Shown in pieces: positions 56,001-64,000 of a stretch of 64,000 nucleotides of DNA. Positions within the stretch are counted from its first letter, which is position 1. Every line of letters begins with the position of its first letter. The position numbers were made by a program, and so were the translations under genes. Source of the DNA: Abelmoschus esculentus (Eukaryota; Streptophyta; Magnoliopsida; Malvales; Malvaceae); the NCBI GenBank assembly GCA_035048815.1, contig JAUCBN010000024.1:3470001-3534000 (forward strand), in the 5' to 3' direction. Below the pieces are notes generated by a model. That model saw nothing but the letters and a program-made list of their open reading frames with translations. It did no database searches and was not told where the DNA came from.

Positions 56001-58832
56001 GGCCCATACCCGTAGTGAGGATATTGTTGTACTTTTTAGTAGTAATTGGTGTGGCTTTTGCCAGAGAATGGAGTTGGTTGTTCGTGAAGCATATCGGGCC
56101 ATAAAGGGTTACATGGATATGTTTAAAAGTGCCTCTGGGAAAGAGCAAGCACCGTTTGATGCTGGTAAGTGCTTTCACATATAATTAATTAAATATTCAA
56201 TCCTTTATTATTCTTGTCATATTTAGATCTATGGCTTTTTGTGTACTCCTTATTGAAAGAGAGGTATAATAAATAAGTAGGCCTATTATTTAATTATCTT
56301 GAAATAAAAAATCTGTGTGAATTTGTGAACAGACATGTGGCTTAGAGTCAGATTTGATTGTCTTTGAATGCAGATATTTATTTGATTATCTTGGAGTTGT
56401 GTTATGTTTTGAGCAACAGTACAGAAATCCTGTTCAGATAACTTTTATGTTACTAGTTATAGTAGTTCAGTAGACATGCTTCTCAAAGCTGCTTTTTGTA
56501 GCCGATATGATCTGTTGTTTCGCTGTCGTGTCAACTTGAAAAATAAATACGAGTAAATTGGTGATCCATTCTATGGGATTTCTGCTAGTAAATGCTGCTC
56601 CTTGTGTATGAAGTATTTGAAATTATTATTGTTATTATTATTATTATTTCTGAACTCTTTTTCTTGTTTGTTTGGTAGAAAGAATGCTAAAATGAGGGGA
56701 ATGTTATGTATTGACTAATGTTATTTTTGTGGCAGACAACTTGATGAATAATATGAAACTTCCACTCATCTATCTGATGGATTGCACATTGAATGATTGC
56801 AGTTTAATCCTAAAATCAGCAAACCAGGTTAATTTATATTATTTTCTGATTCTCTGTGATGTATGGTAGTCCTTTTTCCCAAACCTCTTGTTCTCTACTA
56901 TCTTGAGATTGTATGCATGCACTATTCTTTTAGTAAATTGAATCCACCCATTGCTGTAAAAGAAAATGATTATTTTTGTTTATGTTTATGTATTTTATTT
57001 AATTGTCGATAAAACCTGGGCTTTGCAGAGGGAAGTTTATCCTGCTCTGATGTTATTCCCAGCTGAAACTGAAACAGTTATCCCTTACAATGGAGATATA
57101 TCAGTATCTAATATAATCAAGTTTATAGCTCATCATGGAAGTAATTCTCGTCATCTCTATAGTGAGAAAGGTAACTTCTATCTTCTTTGATATGTACATC
57201 TCCTTAATCTTTGAAGTAAATGGATACATTTGAATGTTTGCACCCTACTTTTAACCATTCTTCAGACCCACTATTCCCTTTTCCTTCCCATTCTTAGTTT
57301 TCTTCCTTTTTTAAACATTTCCTGTTAGTGTAAACTTAATTTCTTTGGTGTACTTGTAATTTCCTTTATTCCAACTTTCTACACGGTTCAAGTGTCCCCG
57401 CTATAGCTTATTTGGTTCTCTTATGTATCTCATAGTGATTCAAATTTTAAATTACTTTCATTTTACTGTCTGTAACTGAGGTTAGTTTCCTCATTACTGG
57501 CTGTGATTCTATATTTGTTCGAACTTCGAAGTTAGATTTTCTCAGCCTCCTCAACTTAATTGCTCGTTTTCTCAGCAGTCAAGGCTCTATAAGTTCCCTT
57601 GTTGAAACTTAATTTTGTACTCAAGAATGAAGAAAGTACTCTTCTAGTGGTTCTATTTTAAAGCTTTTTGTAGGCAAATGAAACTCCAGCATTGATGGTT
57701 GAAAGCATGTTCTGCTCGTCCATTTATGTTTTAAAGAATTTGTGGAATTTTTCCTTCATGATAATTTTAAGTTCCATTTTAAACCCCGGTGCAACGAATC
57801 TGAGTTCGTATTGCTGGTAGTGCTCGTTTATAGGTTTGTTGAATCCTATATATCTGAAGGAAAATTATTGGGTATGGGGCTGTGTAAACTTTACACAAGC
57901 CTGTCTATTTTAGGGTTTATAATTTATGATTTAGTTTTATAGTTTAGGTTTTAGGGTTAGAGATTTAGATTTTATCGCTTAAATAAGATGGATAAACCCA
58001 GATGATTTAGGTTCTAAATCAAAACTTAGTCACTATACGAAGGAACTTGCATGCTCTAGAATCAAGATCATATCAGGTATTGTTTGTTTCACTTTTTTAT
58101 TCCATCTTTCTGGTTAAGACAAGACCGTGTACTCTGTTTCCTCTGATTTTTGTAGGAATTTTATTAACGAGCACCGAAGTAGGTGGGAAGAATCAGGATT
58201 CAACTAGGGTTGCAGGTCATGAGGAAGGTCAATCTGCAAAGGACAAATTTCATGAAGTTATACTGAAAAACAAGAACCAAAAAAGAGCTGCTAAATACAA
58301 TTGGGGCAAGCCGAAGTCGTACGTATCCGTTGTTTCGAATACAGTCACATTTAAGGTGGTTGTTGGTTCAGTCCTTACTGCCACCGATAAACTTCTCGAG
58401 GTCGTCCCATTTGATCATTCAAAGATTATCATTGTGAAGTCTGACGAAGAAACCGGATTTCAGGGTTTGATATTTAACAAACCAATCCGATGGGACGCTA
58501 TAGACCAACTCGAAGAAGGGTTAGAGTTCCTGAAAGAGGCTCCTCTGTGTTTCGGAGGCCCTGTTTTAAGGCGGGGGATGCCCTTCGTTGCTTTAACTCG
58601 GACAGTTAACGAAACTCGGCGTGTCGAAGTATCTCCGGGGATCTACTTTCTCGACCAATTTGCCACGGTTGCTAATATTGAGAAGCTCAAGGCTGGAAAT
58701 GAATCGATCAGTGACTACTGTTTTTTCTTCGGCTACACCAGTTGGGGGTGGCAGCAACTGTTTCAGGAGATTGGTGAAGGTGGTTGGACAGTAACCAATG
58801 ACGATAATAGCTTAGATTGGCCGTTGAATTGA
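53003..58832 (+). CDS. Secretory thioredoxin-fold / UPF0301 (DUF179) protein
   Basis: Seven exons: 53003-53168, 53297-53706, 53833-54231, 54859-56164, 56736-56827, 57029-57170 and 58156-58832, giving 1063 residues. An N-terminal signal peptide (FSILILIIPLALFSAVDCA) predicts the endomembrane system. The first thioredoxin-like module has a WCGES site (one Cys). A second region contains KGCPGC, and a third module near residue 722 has a classical WCGFC active site after IVVLFSS, like protein disulphide isomerases. The last ~170 residues form a UPF0301/AlgH-like domain (GLIFNKPI, CFGGPV, FFGYTSWGWQQL). A charged linker of about 140 residues precedes the third module. The architecture matches a conserved but uncharacterised plant protein (recalled as At3g19780-like). 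A role in disulphide chemistry is inferred. Confidence 0.9.
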
Positions 58833-60053
58833 GTATTTTGCATGTTGGGGTTGTAGCTTGTAAATACGAGATATTTGTACTTCACTTTTAATTGTAACAA
58901 AAATTTGATGCAACTGAATTTTGAAATTTCGGACTTTATTTTCTCATAAATGTTCTCTAAAGGCTTCTTAAAATTTTTAAAATTATATTTAAAAGCAAAT
59001 AAAAAGTAATTAAAAAAATCTAAATTTTATAAAATAATCCCGAAATTTAAAATTCCTAATATCTCAAAATTTAAATTTATAATTTGACCTGTTTTTATCG
59101 TCGTACATCTTATAAAATATTGAATCGTCGAATAATGTATTTTAATAATTCGCAATGAATGATAGGGTAGACCATTCCACGAGGAGAAAGTATTTAATTT
59201 CCTCGTCGGAAACATAATCAACACTGATAATAATAGTTGAACTTGGAAATTTAAGAATTTAATGATTATTTAAAATTATTTATTTAAAAATATTATTATG
59301 GGTCATATTTTTATTTGTTTATAGAAATTTTTTTTTAATGAACAGTCACGTCAAATACTTATTTGAATAACTATAAGAATATCAAATACTTATTTGACAA
59401 AACTATTTTTGACCCAAAACTATTTTAAACGACTATCTAAAGAATATGATTCGACGCTTAAAAGCTATTAAAAACCGATGTTATGTGATAAAATTATCAA
59501 TAATCATTACATATTGAAAAAGAAAGATGAAAGGTTGAAATATCTAAGAACCCTTTGATTTTTTTAAAATACCAAGTTTATTTTATTTTTTAAAACCAAT
59601 TAAATCTTTAAATTAATAAATTAAATCGATTAAATTATTAGGGCATTACAGATTTTTAAAAAAATAATTTCTAAAAATTTTATAACTTTTTAAAAATATA
59701 ATTAAAATAAAATTTCTGAATGTCGCATGCCGCACCAGCTGATAAAAATGTTTAATTCAATAATCAAATAGCTTAATTGATTTAAGTTTAATTCATCCCA
59801 ATTACACAAAATCGAGGGAAATTAAAAAAAAAAAGAGAAACAAAAATAAAATTTATGAATTTCAAGATGGATTTAAAATGATAAAATTGCTTTGAACAAT
59901 ATCATTTATACCAAAAATAATAAGCATCAGAGCATCTGTTTTTCTATGTCACTGATCCATTCCATGGAGTTTGAACCTTAGAATATATGAAGCTTAAGGT
60001 GAGATTCTTCACCAAAATTCCAAGTTTTGCTCAAAAAAAATGCTATTCATGGA
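58833..60053. other. Intergenic between convergent genes
   Basis: 3' flanks of the thioredoxin-fold gene and the TraB gene, with AT-rich sequence between; nothing else recognised. Confidence 0.5.
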
Positions 60054-62673
60054 TTATTTCTTGCCTGTAAGATAGATGCCTGAAACAATAGCCACACCAG
60101 CAGCAGCGATGCCCAGCGATACGAGAATTTTGCCGGTTGAAACTGTCGGCTTCTGTGAAGGAAGTGTCATGAGATTATCCATCAAAACAGGCTGCTTCCA
60201 ATATTTCTTAATTCCTTGCAAATGGCCTTTACCAACGACCGCAACAACTGAACTATGCTCTCTCGCAGTTCTTAGTAACGTTGATGACATGTACCTGAAT
60301 GTTTACACAAGTTTGAGAAGACCAAACACAAAAGGGGTTACATTTATTAAATGTGTGTGTTTCAAAAAGCATAAAATGAAAAGGCTTAACCATACTTGAC
60401 AAGTTATTTAACAATATGAAGGAGGGTTTAAATCATACATGGTTATATAAATTTTGAAGAGAAGACAATACAGTTTAGATTTGTAGTCAAGAAAATGTCC
60501 ATAAGAGCATTACAAATACTCGAAGTTACCAAATTCGATGTGTTGGACATGGGTATGGATATGAAAAATGTATGCTCTTTTTTTTCCTATGTTCGAATAT
60601 GTGCTGGACAATGGTTCTTTAGAGAAAATAAATATTAAGAGTAACATAATCAGATATAAATAATTTGAAAAGCATCTAAGCGAGCAAAAGAATACTGACT
60701 GGTCTCGTTCATGTACAAGGGTTTCCATTAGAGTTGGGAATTCCTTGCTCATTTCTTGAATCACAAGAGTCAGCATGTCAACATCATCCATGTCCTTCAA
60801 CTGAACATACAATACAAATATTAGCATCATAATGACTTTAGTTCTCATAAAGTCCAAGTGCTTTAATATAAGAAAATGTAAAGAAAGCACATTATTGATG
60901 ATTTCATGATGAAATAAGAGAAAAAAGATGTTCACCATTTTGTTAAGCTCTTCAGGGCTGGGCAAGAATACTGCTTGAAAAAGTAAGGAATACAGTAACT
61001 TTATCTTATGCCAAAGTGGCATTTTCCCCCAGGTTCTGCGCAGTGTAATCTGTTTCATCCAAACTAATCTTTGAAAATGTTGGCAGGTCAATGTTAAAAA
61101 TAAACATATATAAAATGCTACCCTAGCCCAAAATGTTGAGAATGTAACCAATATTAGGCGTTTTAAATATTAAAAAATAATAAAGGTTTTAAAAGGTTTC
61201 CTCAAGCAATTAGGTTGAGAAATGCTGTCCAACTTCCTTTATTGAGAAACATAAACATTTGATTGCCTTCTCAACAACTTGCCTCCCAACAATAACGAGA
61301 TTGTTGTAAATAAATTTGAGTTTTTTCCAATGACTTTAGACAATAATGTTATCTTTTAGCAACCAGTGAAACATATTACCTGCACAGGACGATCACCAAG
61401 AATCACCTTGCCACCATACTTCATTGCTTCTTCATATGCCACACGAAATTCAGACCCAGGGAAGACCTCAAGCCTACTAGCGACCTACAGTATGAGTAAT
61501 GATTTAGCACACACAAATTGCTTACTCAATAAGGAATAAAGACAAAAGATACCAATAGATAACTACCTTAGCAAGAAACCAGCTGTAAAGGATTCCAAAC
61601 ATGTTATGCTTTTTCTTCCACATATCCACCATTTCTCCCATGGTTGGTACCTGATAGTCAATAGATTTAAAACAAGAAGATGAAAATTTAGCAGCAGAAT
61701 ATCAAAGCCTAGAAAATATGCAACAGCAGTCAAACAGTTTTACAATCAAAACAAAAGTCTAGGGTCATGACTCATGGCCAAGTTATGCAAGGTTAGTTGG
61801 AGAATGCATAGGAATATAAAAAGAGTGCAGCAAGCACAAAAAAAGGATAGAGAAAATATGTCATCAAAATCCAAATTCCAATATCTGGAGCCTCATGTTA
61901 GCCCTTCATTAAAACCAAAGAATTTACGAAAGAAAGAACAAACCTTCAAATTTTGCGGAGTAAGCACTGCAATTCGACTTGAGCATAACTCCAAGAAAAC
62001 AACCTAAAGGAAACAGCGTTTTTCCCCAAAAAAGATGCATGTAAGTTTCTATGTTCAAGTTAAATGATCCATCCAAGAATCAAGAGTTAATTAGTTTCAG
62101 AAGAAAAGCACCTGTGGTTTCAAACAACTGATTACAGCTTCAACTTCTCTGCATGATTCCTGCAAAAACACAAAAAGTAAATATCAATCTCCTCATTCAA
62201 AATTATCACTGATAACCTCCAGAGAATTTACAGATATGTTTTGTTTTAAGTTCAATTAAAAAGAATTCCCGATTTTCTAATTCTATCATTTTCCCAGCAT
62301 TTTCTCGTCAAAACAAACAGAAACCAAGATCGGTACGTGCCACGGAGACATGCGCAGTCCCAACCAAGTACACATCGCAATTGCCTCCCTCGGTGGAAGA
62401 TTCGCACGACAGAACCATCACGCTCCTCAAAAGCTCCTCCGGGAGCTCTCTTCTCTCCAATGAATCGGATCTATCGATCGTAGAAACATCTTCGTCATTG
62501 TTGCCTTCATAACCCTCGTTTTGTGTATCTTCTGTTTGCTCCGCCTCCTCCTTTTCAACATTCACGATGCTATCGCTCAACGTGTCCACAAAATTAGGGT
62601 TAGGGTTAGGGTTATCGATGTGCACAAAATCCTCACCGCTAGGGTGATCCGAGTCCGTAGGCATCGGCTCCAT
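60054..62673 (-). CDS. TraB family protein
   Basis: Eight exons on the minus strand: 62673-62344, 62158-62111, 62003-61944, 61650-61567, 61484-61380, 61049-60936, 60800-60700 and 60294-60054, giving 360 residues. TraB/PrgY-like proteins in plants are membrane proteins; some reside on the mitochondrial outer membrane and take part in ER-mitochondria contact and mitophagy. An acidic N-terminus (about 90 residues, with an Asn-Pro repeat) precedes the core: VYLVGTAHVS, the conserved EVEAV, FLELCSSR, GGKVILGDRP and a late GKGHLQGI. A C-terminal hydrophobic segment (about 336-356) followed by TGKK is a tail-anchor-like end. The junction of exons 1 and 2 lacks the Gln usual in HVSQES, giving HVSES; both splice sites are otherwise good. 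Confidence 0.92.
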
Positions 62674-63185
62674 TGCTGGAAGTTTGGGCTTATAATCGAA
62701 ACGTTGACGGCGATGGCGGATAAAGTGGTAAACTGTAGGGGAACGAAGTCTGTGAATTGTTTCGAACAGGGAAGATGAGAAATTGTTTAGGACTAACGGG
62801 GAGGGAATTAGTGGAAGAAAAGAAGGTAGAGCAGGGTGACTCGGGCGAGATGGCTGGGCCTGGGTTCAGTGGGCGAGTCAAGAGTAACGTATAAACCGTT
62901 CCGGTTATGGAATTTGTTGTGTGCGAAGAGAAGCATGATTGGCACTTCGCCATTAAATTATAATTATAATAATATGCTTTTATTAGGGTTTTCTCCCATA
63001 ATTTAGAGATTTTTCTCTGGCACCGTGATTTTTTTATAATTTTTTTTCGTATAACATCATTAAATATTATTAAATTAATTATTAAAAATAAAAAATCTTA
63101 AAAATTTAATATATAAATTTATATAATGTTTCATTAAACTTTCGCTCGTTACGAAAAATTTTCTACTACTGCCTTCTATAGGAGC
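62674..63185. other. Promoter side of the TraB gene
   Basis: Relatively GC-rich to about 62950, then AT-rich. No gene seen. Confidence 0.45.
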
Positions 63186-63436
63186 TTGGGCTGTGTCTAA
63201 ATCCTAGTATATCTGATCATCCTTTCAGGCCAACGACTGATCATCATTTTGATAAGCTATTGCCTCATCGACTAGCTAATCAGACGCGAGTCCTTCGGAC
63301 GAATTATTTCTTTTGCTCCTTAGCCTACAAGGTATTAGCGGTTGTTTTCAATTGTTGTTCCCCTTTTAAGGATAGATTCTTACGCATTACTCACTCGTCT
63401 GTGACCGAAAACATCATTCCACGTTCGAGTGTATAA
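63186..63436 (-). pseudogene. Plastid 16S rDNA fragment in the nuclear genome (NUPT)
   Basis: On the minus strand this reads like the 5' third of plastid 16S rRNA. On the plus strand these short blocks are present in the expected order: GGGCTGTGTCT, CTGATCATCCT, AAGCTATTGCCTCA, CTAGCTAATCAGACGCGAG, CTTTTGCTCC, CCTACAAGGTATTAGC, TTGTTGTTCCCC, GATTCTTACGC and TTACTCAC. Many differences from the expected sequence are C-to-T or G-to-A. That is the decay pattern of methylated organellar insertions, so the fragment is old and non-functional. Boundaries are approximate. Confidence 0.75.
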
Positions 63437-64000
63437 ATTTATATATTAAGTTCTTAAGATTTTTAATCTTTATTAATCAATTTAATGATGTTTAACGGTG
63501 TTTAATATTAATAATGTTCAACGATTTTCGACGCACATGATGGATTCATCCTTTTTATTTGACTATTAATTTTGGTATTAGTTATTTATCTTTGCTTTTT
63601 TTATTTTTTGTTGTATTATTTTCTTTTGGTTTTTAATAAAAATAACTCTCTTATATATTTTCTTTTATTTTGTGATATATATTTTTTTGTTTTTGATATA
63701 TTTTTTTTGTTTTTATTTTTTAATGTTAAATTTAACACCGCTTCCACCGATTAAGATAATGCTTGATTGTTATCTTGCTAATCTTTCATGTATTGGACCT
63801 TTGGATTAAATTGGGATACATGATTTTGTGTTTGTGTATATTCTTCTCAAGACATTGGACTCTAATTTGGGGTTATCGGTATCCAAATCTAATTCGAGTA
63901 GTTTGATCTCTTTTTTGATTAATGTAATTAGATAGATCTTTTCGTACCTATATTTTATTCGAATCTTTTATTGATTTTTAACCTATATGATCTCAAGCGA
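63437..64000. other. Right intergenic region
   Basis: T-rich (especially about 63590-63720) with no recognisable gene. Confidence 0.5.

Noticed and set aside
60510..61151. 213-codon minus-strand open frame at the TraB locus
   Set aside because: It reads through two real exons and an intron; only the exon parts resemble TraB.
62597..62615. Telomere-like GGGTTAGGGTTAGGG run
   Set aside because: It lies inside TraB exon 1, where the opposite strand encodes an Asn-Pro repeat; three units in coding sequence do not indicate a telomeric insertion.

Overview
This window is nuclear DNA from a flowering plant, most likely a dicot. It is AT-rich, its genes are split by GT-AG introns with T-rich acceptors, and every recognisable product belongs to a plant family. 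The protein set and the dispersed repeats fit Malvaceae (cotton, Gossypium), but that assignment rests on recall and was not tested by a search.

Layout, left to right. 1-4.1 kb: an intact GEM-like GRAM-domain gene (+) followed by a head-to-tail copy that is truncated inside exon 3. 4.1-7.4 kb: repeats, including a ~770-bp foldback element and a hAT-type MITE with a target-site duplication. 7.5-8.6 kb: an EAPP-like zinc protein (-). 9.5-19.5 kb: one large JMJ25-type JmjC gene (-, 13 exons). Its predicted iron ligands are substituted, and its last exon adds a C-terminal domain that breaks into another frame near the end. 21.1-25.1 kb: mitochondrial succinyl-CoA ligase alpha subunit (-). 27.9-30.5 kb: a serine carboxypeptidase-like gene (-). 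30.5-38.1 kb: gene-free, with several hAT-like elements and a tandem duplication. 38.1-40.0 kb: a CYP86B-type cytochrome P450 (+). 40.8-42.0 kb: ribosomal protein L44/eL42 (+). 42.4-44.6 kb: a LysM-domain protein (-) with a 79-bp tandem repeat in an intron. 46.7-49.2 kb: a YSL metal-nicotianamine transporter (-). 49.3-53.0 kb: gene-free, ending in a TRIM-type mini-retrotransposon. 53.0-58.8 kb: a large secretory thioredoxin-fold/UPF0301 protein (+). 60.1-62.7 kb: a TraB-family membrane protein (-). 63.2-63.4 kb: a decayed antisense fragment of plastid 16S rDNA.

The genes are functionally unrelated neighbours, as is usual in plants; there is no operon or evident cluster. The most unusual item is the JMJ25-like gene: an apparently catalysis-deficient JmjC protein joined in frame to an acidic linker and a PEARLI-4-like domain. 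Exon coordinates below were worked out by hand from splice consensus, reading-frame continuity and family resemblance. In every multi-exon model the exon phases close to a whole number of codons.
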